Origin: SVFI01 sp045588655
GTDB taxonomy: Bacteria > Bacillota > Clostridia > Lachnospirales > Lachnospiraceae
Direction: 5' to 3'
DNA length: 64,000 nucleotides
Assembly: GCA_045588655.1 (NCBI GenBank)
Contig: JAZNEP010000043.1
Location: 1 to 64,000 of the forward strand
The position numbers were made by a program, and so were the translations under genes. Positions 41,229 to 49,003 of the stretch are shown piece after piece. Each line of letters starts with the position of its first letter. Positions within the stretch are counted from its first letter, which is position 1. Under the pieces are notes generated by a model that had not been told where the DNA came from, did not search any database, and worked only from the letters and a program-made list of their open reading frames with translations.

Positions 41229-42206
41229 ATGAAACAGGCAAAATTAAATTGGAAATATGTGGTTTATATTGCGGTTGGCGTGGTATTGTTAATTTTGACC
41301 ATTGCGACAGCACAGAAGGGATTATCACAGACGGACAAAGACATATATGCGAAAGCAATGGAATTGGACGATACAGTAAAAGGCATGGGATTCCATGACT
41401 TTGTAATTCGTGATTATAAGGTCCGCTTTTTTGACGGAAATGCGGACTATGTTGTAAAAGGCGATGAGGTGAAAAAGGAAAAAGCAGTAATAGAAACGTT
41501 TGTTGGAACAACGGTAGATATTGAAGGGGAGTATCAGGTTCTTCTCCCGGTGTATGACAGATTCTCAAAGATGTTTTCTATGCTTTCACAAGCCGGTAAT
41601 CTGGCAGAAGGTGATATTTCATTTGAGGAAGAAGCCTATAGTACCAATGCACACATTGCTACCTTGTGGCATGAAGCATTTCATACTTGGCAGTTTACGG
41701 AGCGAGCATCACAGATAGAGTCTCTTGCAATCGAGGCGGGGATTGATGAAAATACAAGATATGAAGAGGTTCTGTTAGAAGAGGTAGATGCCAATGAAAC
41801 ATTGAAGACTTTGTTCGAGCAGGAAATGGATTTGTTGTGGCAGATTATCAATGCAGAGGATGAGCAAAAAGTCGACTTGATTAACGATGTGTTAGCGTTT
41901 CAGGAGCAACGCAAAGAGGTGCTCAGTACCAAGGCAGCATTTATTGAACGTTATTACCAGACAGTAGAGGGAAGTGCCAAGTATGTGGAAGGCGCAATCT
42001 ACAAAGAACTGGAAGGTGCGCAGGCATGGGAAGAAACCTATATGAAACCATTTGTCTATACAAACGGTTCCGGAAAATATTATGACATGGGGATGCTTAA
42101 ATGTATGATATTGGATCAGGTGGCGCCGGACTGGAAAGAATCCTTTGATGCAACGGTTGATTTAAATGAATTGTTGCAGCAGGTAACAGAGAACGAAACA
42201 GAATGA
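41229..42206 (+). CDS. Membrane-anchored HExxH metallopeptidase-like protein
   Basis: The 325-residue protein has an N-terminal membrane helix (about residues 10-28) and an outside domain. It holds a zinc-peptidase-type motif LWHEAFHTWQ (His148, Glu149, His152) and a later Glu-rich helix VEGSAKYVEGAIYKEL that could give the third zinc ligand. The family is not recognised by name. It lies one base after the permease gene; ATG 41229 follows AGAGG. An exporter plus a surface peptidase could process or clear a peptide as it leaves the cell. That is inference; no precursor peptide is seen nearby. Confidence 0.65.
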   Translation: MKQAKLNWKYVVYIAVGVVLLILTIATAQKGLSQTDKDIYAKAMELDDTVKGMGFHDFVIRDYKVRFFDGNADYVVKGDEVKKEKAVIETFVGTTVDIEGEYQVLLPVYDRFSKMFSMLSQAGNLAEGDISFEEEAYSTNAHIATLWHEAFHTWQFTERASQIESLAIEAGIDENTRYEEVLLEEVDANETLKTLFEQEMDLLWQIINAEDEQKVDLINDVLAFQEQRKEVLSTKAAFIERYYQTVEGSAKYVEGAIYKELEGAQAWEETYMKPFVYTNGSGKYYDMGMLKCMILDQVAPDWKESFDATVDLNELLQQVTENETE

Positions 42207-42247
42207 TAAAATGTAAATATACAGAATATGTAAATATATAGAAATGA

Positions 42248-42302
42248 AAAAAATCCTCTCGGATTCTTTTGAGAAAGAAAAGAAATCCGGGAGGATTTTA
42301 TA
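42248..42302. terminator. Bidirectional terminator between convergent genes
   Basis: AAAATCCTC (42250-42258) pairs with GAGGATTTT (42291-42299), with further pairing of CGGATT and AATCCG inside. A and T runs on both sides allow it to serve the ABC-peptidase operon and the minus-strand dehydrogenase gene. Confidence 0.85.
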
Positions 42303-42321
42303 TGTGCGTTATAAATGAATC

Positions 42322-43083
42322 CTATAAGGTAGCACCAAAGTCGGAAACAATAATCTGACCGGTGATGGCTCTGGACTCATCACTTGCAAGGAAGAGTAGG
42401 ATGTTGGCAACATCTTCCGGCATACAGATAGGTACAGATAAATCCATATGCTTTCTCATCTGACCAAACATATCTTGATTTAGAGTCGCAGGATCCGTCT
42501 TTGCCATAGGAGTGGCAATTGAGCTAGGGTTAACTGAGTTACAACGGATACCGGTACCTGTAAAACGAAGTGCGGTATGCTTTGTCAGACCGACAATGGC
42601 GGCTTTGCTTGTGACGTAAGAAGCACCGCCTGTACCGAACTGTCCGGCAACCGAATCAAGGTTAATGATAGAGCCGGAATTCTGTTTCATCATTTCTCTT
42701 AAAACAGCTCTGGTACAATAGAGAGTACCTTTGGTATTGATACCGAGAACCCACTCAAGATCTTCGTCTTCATAACAGTCAATTGGCTTCAAACCGGCTT
42801 CAAGAACCCCTGCGTTATTAACCAGTACATCAATTTTCCCAAACGCTTCCACGGTTTTTGCAACCAGGTTCTCAACTTCATCCACTTTTGATACATCAGT
42901 TTGTACGATAAGTACTTCGCCGCCGTCTGCTTTAATTTCTGCAGCAACCTCCTCCAGCTGTGGGAGGCGACGAGCGCTGATAACCACTTTGGCACCTTCT
43001 TTTGCAAACAATTTGGCGGTGGCAGCTCCTACACCGGAGTTACTGCCTGTGACAATAGCTACTTTTCCGTCTAAACGACCCAT
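42322..43083 (-). CDS. Short-chain dehydrogenase/reductase (SDR)
   Basis: The 253-residue enzyme has the Rossmann start VAIVTGSNSGVGAATAKLFA (NAD(P) binding), the NNAG motif in DVLVNNAGVLEAG, the catalytic Ser in INLDSVAGQ and the YxxxK pair in SYVTSKAAIVG. It ends in the typical ITGQIIVSDFG. It reduces or oxidises an alcohol or ketone substrate that cannot be told. ATG at 43083 lies behind AAAGGGG; frames upstream of it overlap the promoter. It is a single-gene unit. Confidence 0.92.
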   Translation of the reverse strand: MGRLDGKVAIVTGSNSGVGAATAKLFAKEGAKVVISARRLPQLEEVAAEIKADGGEVLIVQTDVSKVDEVENLVAKTVEAFGKIDVLVNNAGVLEAGLKPIDCYEDEDLEWVLGINTKGTLYCTRAVLREMMKQNSGSIINLDSVAGQFGTGGASYVTSKAAIVGLTKHTALRFTGTGIRCNSVNPSSIATPMAKTDPATLNQDMFGQMRKHMDLSVPICMPEDVANILLFLASDESRAITGQIIVSDFGATL

Positions 43084-43135
43084 AATTAGTACCCCTTTCC
43101 TAGAAATAATTTGTAAAATAATACCTTCAATAATA

Positions 43136-43164
43136 ACTATAAATTGTTGGACTTCGTCCGTCAA
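43136..43164 (-). promoter_or_regulatory. Promoter of the SDR gene
   Basis: On the minus strand TTGACG (plus 43159-43164) and TATAGT (plus 43136-43141) are 17 bases apart, about 50 bases before the start codon. Confidence 0.6.
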
Positions 43165-43179
43165 TATAGCAAGATAAAT

Positions 43180-43512
43180 TCATACAATCATTAAATCTAA
43201 AATGGCATCGAATGGGATTTTGGTATTTACAATCTGAAGGAAACGGCAGTTCGTATCTATACGAGCGACCAGACCGGTTATTTTTAAATATTCATCCGCA
43301 TGGAAATAAATGACAGATGCCATAGTTCCTTTTTTCAAAAGGTGCATTTGTCGGTCAAGTTCTTCTTCTTTTTCCGGCGAAAGTATGGGCTTGGGTACGC
43401 GGATTTTTTCTTTGGCTGCAAGGGCCTGCGGCAATCCCTTGAGGGCGGCAAATGGCATAAATTGTTTTGCCCTGTCACGAACAGACATGTTATGTTTCGG
43501 TCGTAGTGCCAC
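43180..43512 (-). CDS. YolD-like protein, partner of a Y-family polymerase
   Basis: The 110-residue protein has the YolD-type segment SVRDRAKQFMPFAALKGLP near the start and VIYFHADEYLKITGLVARID in the middle. In Firmicutes YolD-like genes sit directly after UvrX/ImpB-type polymerases and are induced with them by DNA damage; the molecular role is not settled. The gene overlaps the polymerase gene by 23 bases, so translation is coupled, and it belongs to the same LexA-controlled operon. Confidence 0.86.
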   Translation of the reverse strand: MALRPKHNMSVRDRAKQFMPFAALKGLPQALAAKEKIRVPKPILSPEKEEELDRQMHLLKKGTMASVIYFHADEYLKITGLVARIDTNCRFLQIVNTKIPFDAILDLMIV

Positions 43513-44767
43513 TTCGATGTCCTCCTATCTGAGTATTTCTCTCTTTTGTGGTGGCATGTTGTTCCAGGTTCATGCCTTTTAGAATCGCGTTTTTTCCATA
43601 TTTTTGTTTGATGGATAATACAGCTTTTTGGATGTTTCGATTTTTTTCCAAATGCTCAGAATCGATAAAAAAATTATATTGATGGTAAGATTCTGGGACT
43701 ACATGGTTGAACGTTAACTGTACCCGCCGGATAGAAAGAGTGGGGCGGATGATTTGTTGATAGAGCGTTTGCACTGCGGGAACGATGAGAAGATCTGCAC
43801 TTGTCTCATCATTGAGCGATATTGTTCCGTGTGCAGGTGCAGCGTCCAATCGATTGTCATATCCAATGTGTAAAGTAATGGATTTGGTGACAAGTCCTTT
43901 ATCGACCAGATCAAGGCAGAGTAAATCCGCCATCTCCTTTACAATCAGTTTTCCTTCGTCGTAGGTATAGGGGCGGGGGAGTACCTGACCACTGGAGAGG
44001 CAGTTGGTTTGTGCATGATAGGATTTGATGTCTGCAATTGTAACCGGCTCGCGTCCCCATGCGTGGTCGATGAGAAGCTCTGCATCCACGCCGAATAGAT
44101 GGTAGAGAAAATCTTCGTCTGCGTGTGCAAGATCGTACATTGTAAAAATGCCTACATTTTCCAAACGTTTGGAAATGCCTTTTCCGATTCGCCAAAAATC
44201 GGTGAGGGGGCGATGACTCCAGAGTGTTTCGCGGTAGCGTGCTTCGTCGAGCTCGCCGATAAAGTCAGTTGCGTGCTTAGCAGTGATATCCAAAGCGACC
44301 TTGGTCAGGTAAAGATTGGAGCCGATTCCGCAAGAAGCACGTATTCCAAGGCTGGTATAGATTTTATCTAAAATGGTTTTACCAAGTTGACGCGCAGACA
44401 TGTCATAAAGGGATAGATAATCCGTCACATCCATAAATGCTTCATCAATAGAGTAGACGTGGATATCTTCTTTTGCGATATATTTCAAATAAATACTGTA
44501 GATTTCAGCTGCATAGTCAATATAGAGTTGCATGCGGGGAACTGCAGCAATATAGTTAATATGTTTGGGGATTTCGAAAACCCGGCATCGGTTTGGGATA
44601 CCCAATGCTTTCATTGCGGGGGTGATAGCAAGGCAGATAGTCTTTTCGGTTCGGGACATATCTGCAACAATGAGATTGGTTTTCATGGGATCAAGTCCGC
44701 GTTCAACACATTCGACAGATGCATAAAAGGATTTTAAATCAATACAGAGATATGTCCGTTGACTCAA
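43490..44767 (-). CDS. Y-family DNA polymerase (UvrX/ImpB-like)
   Basis: The 425-residue polymerase opens YLCIDLKSFYASVECVERG, with the first catalytic Asp, and holds the palm motif VYSIDEAFMDVTDYL with the Asp-Glu pair; thumb and little-finger regions follow. It copies past DNA lesions at the cost of errors. The start is the TTG at 44767, behind AAAGGTAGGTG on the minus strand. A longer frame back to 44929 would cross the promoter and SOS box and is rejected. The perfect SOS box upstream shows LexA control, and the YolD-like gene follows. Confidence 0.9.
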   Translation of the reverse strand: MSQRTYLCIDLKSFYASVECVERGLDPMKTNLIVADMSRTEKTICLAITPAMKALGIPNRCRVFEIPKHINYIAAVPRMQLYIDYAAEIYSIYLKYIAKEDIHVYSIDEAFMDVTDYLSLYDMSARQLGKTILDKIYTSLGIRASCGIGSNLYLTKVALDITAKHATDFIGELDEARYRETLWSHRPLTDFWRIGKGISKRLENVGIFTMYDLAHADEDFLYHLFGVDAELLIDHAWGREPVTIADIKSYHAQTNCLSSGQVLPRPYTYDEGKLIVKEMADLLCLDLVDKGLVTKSITLHIGYDNRLDAAPAHGTISLNDETSADLLIVPAVQTLYQQIIRPTLSIRRVQLTFNHVVPESYHQYNFFIDSEHLEKNRNIQKAVLSIKQKYGKNAILKGMNLEQHATTKERNTQIGGHRSGTTTET

Positions 44768-44801
44768 TATGTGACACCTACCTTTCCGTCCGTTTATAGA
44801 A

Positions 44802-44832
44802 ATTATAACACACGAACATATGTTCGTGTCAA
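44802..44832 (-). promoter_or_regulatory. SOS promoter with a perfect LexA (DinR) box
   Basis: On the minus strand TTGACA (plus 44827-44832) and TATAAT (plus 44802-44807) flank a 19-base spacer. The spacer holds CGAACATATGTTCG, a perfect match to the Gram-positive LexA consensus CGAAC-N4-GTTCG; the dyad extends to 20 bases (44810-44829). The 200 bases from here to the next gene hold only AT-rich DNA and a small ATCCT/AGGAT hairpin near 44980-44998. Confidence 0.93.
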
Positions 44833-45030
44833 TTGTTTTTTTACAGTATGTGTTGTTGTTCCTGCGTTTTCCAATAAGATTTAATTTACAAGGGATCATG
44901 CTGGAAAAATTGTTGAAACTGTAATACAATAAATATGTTTTAAAATAATATGTTTATTTAAAAATTAGCTTATGCAAAATATCCTTATTTATGAGGATAG
45001 ATTGATAGAAGACGAGGATGGAGTTTTAGG

Positions 45031-45678
45031 ATGAAGGAATATTTTCAAAAGGTGGGTGCAAAGAGGGTTTGGATGACGCTGATTGGAAACATATTCATTG
45101 GACTTGGAATTGGTATTTTTAAACTTTCAGGACTGGGAAATGATCCGTTTACGGCAATGAATATGTCTTTAGCAATTTGCGTAAATCTGGAATATGCGCA
45201 TTTTCAGGTGATTTTCAATCTGTGTCTGTTTGTGATACAGTGGTTTTTCGGCAGAGAATTTATCGGTGTGGGGACGATTGTGAATGCATGTTTTCTAGGT
45301 TACATAGTGACCTTTTTTTACAACTTGTTATATGGGCTGACAGGGGGACCGCAGGGCTTTGCTATGCAGGTAGTAACAGTGTGCATTGGTGTCATCATAT
45401 GCAGCTTTGGGCTATCTCTGTATCAGACGTCAGATGTGGGCGTTGCACCGTATGATAGTCTGTCACTGATTACAAAAAAGTTTTTGCCGAAGATTCCATA
45501 TTTTTGGCATAGAATATTGGATGACGGAATCGCTACAATCATAAGTATTCTTGCAGGGGGAATTCCTGGCGGAATGATTGGGCTTGGAACGCTGGTATCA
45601 GCATTTGGTCTTGGACCGTTTATTCATTTCTTTAATAGGAATGTGAGTGAAAAATGGATGAAAAAAGTGTCAAGATAG
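45031..45678 (+). CDS. YitT/YczE-like integral membrane protein
   Basis: The 215-residue protein has five to six helices and the group's features: GNIFIGLGIGIFKLSGLGND near the start, then SLYQTSDVGVAPYDSLSLIT and GGMIGLGTLVSAFGLGPFIH near the end. These proteins are widespread in Firmicutes and their transport role is unknown. ATG 45031 follows GAGGATGGAG. It may share a transcript with the potassium channel 36 bases downstream. Confidence 0.85.
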   Translation: MKEYFQKVGAKRVWMTLIGNIFIGLGIGIFKLSGLGNDPFTAMNMSLAICVNLEYAHFQVIFNLCLFVIQWFFGREFIGVGTIVNACFLGYIVTFFYNLLYGLTGGPQGFAMQVVTVCIGVIICSFGLSLYQTSDVGVAPYDSLSLITKKFLPKIPYFWHRILDDGIATIISILAGGIPGGMIGLGTLVSAFGLGPFIHFFNRNVSEKWMKKVSR

Positions 45679-45714
45679 TTCATAAAAGATGATATGGTAA
45701 GAGGTAAGTGATCA

Positions 45715-46950
45715 ATGAGTAATTTGAAAAAGAATAAAAGCTGGTATCAAAGACGGAAACGGTTATTTGAGATAACGGAGGTCGGATATGACCTGGATAA
45801 TGTCAGTCGGTTTTACGACTATGTAAATGTGCTGACAATAATTATAAATTTGATGGCCAGCATTTTGCACACGTATGAAAGGGTGCGTGAGCAATATGGA
45901 AACATCCTTGTTGCACTGGAGGTTGCAACGGTAGTATTTTTTGGAATCGACTATGTTTTGAGACTTTGCACAGCGCGCTTTTTATATGCGGATGAGAAGA
46001 ATATTACAGAGGCTCAGGCTATTCGAAAATATGTATGTTCTTTTACGGGAATCATTGATTTGCTTTCATGGCTTCCATATTTCCTGCCGGTAGTGTTTCC
46101 GGCAGGGACGGTTGCGTTCCGCATGGTGCGAATCGTGAGAATTTTGCGCCTGTTCCGTGTAAATGCATATCATGATTCACTCAGCATTATTACCGCGGTT
46201 TTGTATGAAAAGCGTCAGCAGTTGGTTTCGTCGATATTTATTATTGTGATGTTGATGATTGGGTCCAGTTTGTGTATGTACAGCTTGGAGCATGAAGCAC
46301 AGCCGGAAGTGTTCACGAATGCCTTTTCCGGAATCTGGTGGGCGGCTTCAACCTTGCTTACCGTAGGATATGGGGACATTTATCCGATTACAACACTTGG
46401 CAAAGTGTTTGGCATTTTTATTTCGTTTCTTGGTGTTGGTATGGTAGCGATTCCGACCGGTATTATTTCTGCCGGATTTGTAAACCAGTACACAACCATC
46501 AAACGAAGAAATGAGTATGGCTATGAGGAAGATATGCATTTTGTTCGCATTCATATAGTAGATGGAGATAAATGGTGTGAGAAAAGAATTGCGGATTTGA
46601 TGCTGCCATCCGGATTGATTGTGGCTATGATCAAACGAAACAGCGAAATACTTATTCCGCGTGGCGATATTGTCCTTCAGAATGAGGACATAGTCGTACT
46701 CGGCGCGGTGCCTTATAAGGAAGATGAAAACGACCATATTAGTTTAAAAGAAGTGATTTTAAAGAAGTATAACCCTTGGACAGGGGTGCGCATTCGTGAT
46801 TTAGATATTTCACGTCAGTCGGTGATTGTACTTGTGAAGCGCAGAAATAAATCGCTGATTCCAAACGGAAATATGAAACTTGAAGCAGGCGATCGAGTAT
46901 TTTTATACACCAAGATGCATTTATCTGATGCAAACACAATTGAGATATAA
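45715..46950 (+). CDS. Voltage-gated-type potassium channel with two RCK-C (TrkA-C) domains
   Basis: The 411-residue protein has six helices, with an arginine-rich S4 segment (FRMVRIVRILRLFRVNAY) and the selectivity filter TLLTVGYGDIYP before the last helix (about residues 200-245). Two cytoplasmic TrkA-C/RCK-C units follow (about 275-340 and 345-411), ending PNGNMKLEAGDRVFLYTKM. It should pass K+ under voltage and ligand control. The RCK-N (NAD-binding) half is absent, and only the C-type units remain, which fits some bacterial channels regulated by cyclic dinucleotides. Start ATG 45715 follows AAGAGGTAAG. Confidence 0.9.
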   Translation: MSNLKKNKSWYQRRKRLFEITEVGYDLDNVSRFYDYVNVLTIIINLMASILHTYERVREQYGNILVALEVATVVFFGIDYVLRLCTARFLYADEKNITEAQAIRKYVCSFTGIIDLLSWLPYFLPVVFPAGTVAFRMVRIVRILRLFRVNAYHDSLSIITAVLYEKRQQLVSSIFIIVMLMIGSSLCMYSLEHEAQPEVFTNAFSGIWWAASTLLTVGYGDIYPITTLGKVFGIFISFLGVGMVAIPTGIISAGFVNQYTTIKRRNEYGYEEDMHFVRIHIVDGDKWCEKRIADLMLPSGLIVAMIKRNSEILIPRGDIVLQNEDIVVLGAVPYKEDENDHISLKEVILKKYNPWTGVRIRDLDISRQSVIVLVKRRNKSLIPNGNMKLEAGDRVFLYTKMHLSDANTIEI

Positions 46951-47009
46951 CATAAACAGTAACAAGATTTAGGGAAAAACAATACCAGATACTACCACAA
47001 GCCCTTGGC

Positions 47010-47067
47010 TTGACATAAAGACACCGCGTTGTTATAATGTTTGTAACATTTGTAACAAAAATGTAAC
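47010..47067 (+). promoter_or_regulatory. Consensus promoter with a WalR-like box
   Basis: TTGACA (47010-47015) and TATAAT (47033-47038) with a 17-base spacer form a consensus sigma-A promoter. Just downstream TGTAAC occurs three times (47042, 47051, 47062); the last two are separated by exactly five bases, matching the WalR consensus TGTWAH-N5-TGTWAH. The location after the -10 would fit repression. Confidence 0.7.
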
Positions 47068-47117
47068 AATTATAGGGTGAACGAGAAACAAAAGCAAAAT
47101 AGCAGGAAAGGTATGTT

Positions 47118-48317
47118 ATGTATAATAAACGAATAGTAGGAAAAGTAGTTTTGGCATTAAGCTTGGCAGTAACACTAATGATGCCGGTGCAGACCATGGC
47201 CACTCCGACACTTGGAGTAGAAGGATTTACAGCCGGAACAGATAAAGCATTAGCTAAGGCGCCATCACTTGATTTACAGGTAAAAGCAAAGGAAGTTCCG
47301 ACGCTTGTTCCGGATAACGGAAATGCGGACACAGAGAGTACAGACGGAGTGAATACAGAGACAGATACGCCGGTGTCTTTTACCGCAGGAGCAGGCGGTG
47401 TAGTGACAGCATCTGTAACAGTTGCACCGGAAGATATGGAAGAACAGTCTTACGAAGAGGAGGAAGAGGCCGGAGGAGCTTTCGGTTATACGAATCTTGG
47501 TATTGCGTTAGTAGAGGATCATTTAAATGTACGTGAAAGTGCAGATAAATCAAGTAAGATTGTCGGTAAGATGGAAAATGAGACCGGATGTGAGGTGTTA
47601 GGTGTCACAGACGGTATGGCACACATTATATCAGGTAGTGTGGAGGGATATGTTAGCACAGGCTATCTTTTGATTGGTGATGCAGCAGAAAAATATGCGA
47701 ACAAGATTGTAAAAGAGCTTGCAACTGTGACTGCCGACGGATTAAAGATGAGAATGGAGCCTTCTTTGGAAGCGGAAGTATATGATATGGTAGCTTACGG
47801 AGAAGAGCTTGAGGTTCTTGAAAAACTGGACGGATGGGTAGCCGTAAAGTTTGACGGACAGAGAGTATATGTTTCAGCAGATTATGTAACAGTAGATAAA
47901 AAATTAAAAACAGCGCTGAATATGACAGAGTTCCTTTATGGAGCGGGCGTGTCAGATGTGCGAGTGGAAATTTGCGAATACGCAAAACAGTTCCTTGGAA
48001 ATCCATATGTATGGGGTGGTACGAGTCTTACAAAAGGTGCGGACTGTTCCGGATTTGTGCTGAGCATTTATAAAAAATACGGCGTATCACTGCCACATTC
48101 TTCAAGAGCACAGGCGAACTGCGGTACCAAAATTAAAGTTTCCGAGATGAAACCGGGAGATTTGGTATTTTATTCTAGTGGTCGTCGCATCAATCATGTA
48201 GCGATGTACATCGGCGGTGGTCAGGTGATTCATGCCAGCTCACCGAAAACTGGTATCCGTATTTCAAGTACCTATTACAGAAATCCGGTAGCAGCAGTGA
48301 GATTGTTGCAGGATTAA
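47118..48317 (+). CDS. Secreted NlpC/P60 peptidoglycan hydrolase with two SH3b domains
   Basis: The 399-residue protein has a Sec signal peptide (about residues 1-28, ending MPVQTMA) and an acidic spacer to about 125. Two bacterial SH3 domains follow (about 130-195 and 198-255, VEDHLNVRESADKSSKIVG and TADGLKMRMEPSLEAEVYD). The C-terminal NlpC/P60 domain (about 285-399) has the catalytic Cys in GADCSGFVL and His in RINHVAMYIGG plus VIHASS. It should cut cell-wall peptides during growth. ATG 47118 follows AGGAAAGG. The promoter carries a WalR-like box, which fits cell-wall control, and a terminator follows. Confidence 0.94.
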   Translation: MYNKRIVGKVVLALSLAVTLMMPVQTMATPTLGVEGFTAGTDKALAKAPSLDLQVKAKEVPTLVPDNGNADTESTDGVNTETDTPVSFTAGAGGVVTASVTVAPEDMEEQSYEEEEEAGGAFGYTNLGIALVEDHLNVRESADKSSKIVGKMENETGCEVLGVTDGMAHIISGSVEGYVSTGYLLIGDAAEKYANKIVKELATVTADGLKMRMEPSLEAEVYDMVAYGEELEVLEKLDGWVAVKFDGQRVYVSADYVTVDKKLKTALNMTEFLYGAGVSDVRVEICEYAKQFLGNPYVWGGTSLTKGADCSGFVLSIYKKYGVSLPHSSRAQANCGTKIKVSEMKPGDLVFYSSGRRINHVAMYIGGGQVIHASSPKTGIRISSTYYRNPVAAVRLLQD

Positions 48318-48362
48318 GCAGATACAAATTGGTCGGATATGAATTGAGCAGATATAAGAGTT

Positions 48363-48391
48363 CGGGCATCACAAGTGTGATGCCCGGTTTT
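48363..48391 (+). terminator. Terminator after the NlpC/P60 gene
   Basis: CGGGCATCAC (48363-48372) pairs perfectly with GTGATGCCCG (48377-48386) around AAGT, followed by GTTTT. Confidence 0.92.
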
Positions 48392-48429
48392 GTATGGTTT
48401 GAATGTGTTGATTTTCAACAAAATCCCCC

Positions 48430-48458
48430 TTTACATAACTTCTCCCATATGTTATACT
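48430..48458 (+). promoter_or_regulatory. Promoter of rpsO
   Basis: TTTACA (48430-48435) and TATACT (48453-48458) are 17 bases apart, giving a leader of about 85 bases before rpsO. Confidence 0.75.
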
Positions 48459-48476
48459 GCTTAAGTATGAAAAATA

Positions 48477-48522
48477 GCCATGCTCAGGCGAGGGAAACTC
48501 CAACCCGGTTCTTAGCATAGGC
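48477..48522 (+). promoter_or_regulatory. Structured rpsO leader, candidate S15 autoregulatory site
   Basis: GCC-ATGCT (48477-48484) pairs with AGCAT-A-GGC (48514-48522) with one bulged A. The enclosed 29 bases contain GAGGGAAACTC and a CCC that could form an inner helix or pseudoknot. S15 represses its own mRNA through leader folds in several bacteria, so this may be the binding site here. Confidence 0.55.
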
Positions 48523-48548
48523 CTTATGAAAAGAAGGAGGAAATCAAA

Positions 48549-48815
48549 ATGATTTCAAGGGAAAAGAAAACAGAAATTATGCAGAAATTTGCCAGAACAG
48601 CAGGTGATACAGGTTCACCAGAAGTTCAGGTAGCAGTTCTCACAGAGAGAATCAAAGAGCTTACAGAGCATTTGAAAGAGAATCCAAAGGATCATCACTC
48701 AAGACGTGGTATGTACAAGATGATCGGTAAGAGAAGAGGTCTTCTTGACTACTTAAAGGATAGAGATATTGAAAGATATCGTACTTTAATTGAAGAACTT
48801 GGTATCAGAAAATAG
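48549..48815 (+). CDS. rpsO: Ribosomal protein S15
   Basis: The 88-residue protein matches S15 through its full length: FARTAGDTGSPEVQVAVLTE, the conserved KDHHSRRGMYKMIGKRRGLL that binds 16S rRNA, and DRDIERYRTLIEELGIRK at the end. It is a primary assembly protein of the 30S subunit. ATG 48549 follows AAGGAGG (48534-48540). It has its own promoter and structured leader, and a terminator separates it from pnp, the usual rpsO neighbour. Confidence 0.98.
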   Translation: MISREKKTEIMQKFARTAGDTGSPEVQVAVLTERIKELTEHLKENPKDHHSRRGMYKMIGKRRGLLDYLKDRDIERYRTLIEELGIRK

Positions 48816-48829
48816 GCAATGAAATGAGA

Positions 48830-48856
48830 GAGGCGGATTTCATATCCGCCTCTTTT
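48830..48856 (+). terminator. Terminator between rpsO and pnp
   Basis: GAGGCGGAT (48830-48838) pairs perfectly with ATCCGCCTC (48844-48852), followed by TTTT. Confidence 0.92.
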
Positions 48857-48858
48857 GT

Positions 48859-48939
48859 AGGTAGAAGAAGTATTCCGAGACCACTGAAGCGTACATGATG
48901 CATACGTGTGTGGTTCAGTAGTTTCGGCGTCTTCTACCT
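48859..48939 (+). promoter_or_regulatory. Long hairpin in the pnp leader
   Basis: AGGTAGAAGA (48859-48868) pairs perfectly with TCTTCTACCT (48930-48939). After a small internal loop, 14 further bases (48875-48888 with 48914-48927) pair with one wobble and one mismatch, and a short helix closes the tip. A long double-stranded leader fits an RNase III-type cleavage site as used for pnp autoregulation in E. coli. Confidence 0.65.
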
Positions 48940-49003
48940 GATAAATTATAGAAATAACAGTAGAGACTAATAGGGCGGTGCCCGGAAAGAGAAGGAGAAA
49001 GCG

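Noticed and set aside
44768..44929. N-terminal extension of the Y-family polymerase
   Set aside because: It would run across the -10, LexA box and -35; the TTG at 44767 has a good ribosome site and gives the family-typical N-terminus.
46739..47332. Long minus-strand frame (197 residues) between the K+ channel and NlpC/P60 genes
   Set aside because: It overlaps two well-supported plus-strand genes and a consensus promoter; composition is that of a shadow frame.
48970..49003. Part of an SRP RNA (GGGCGGTGCCC)
   Set aside because: Only a short GC hairpin; the rest of the SRP RNA domain is not present.
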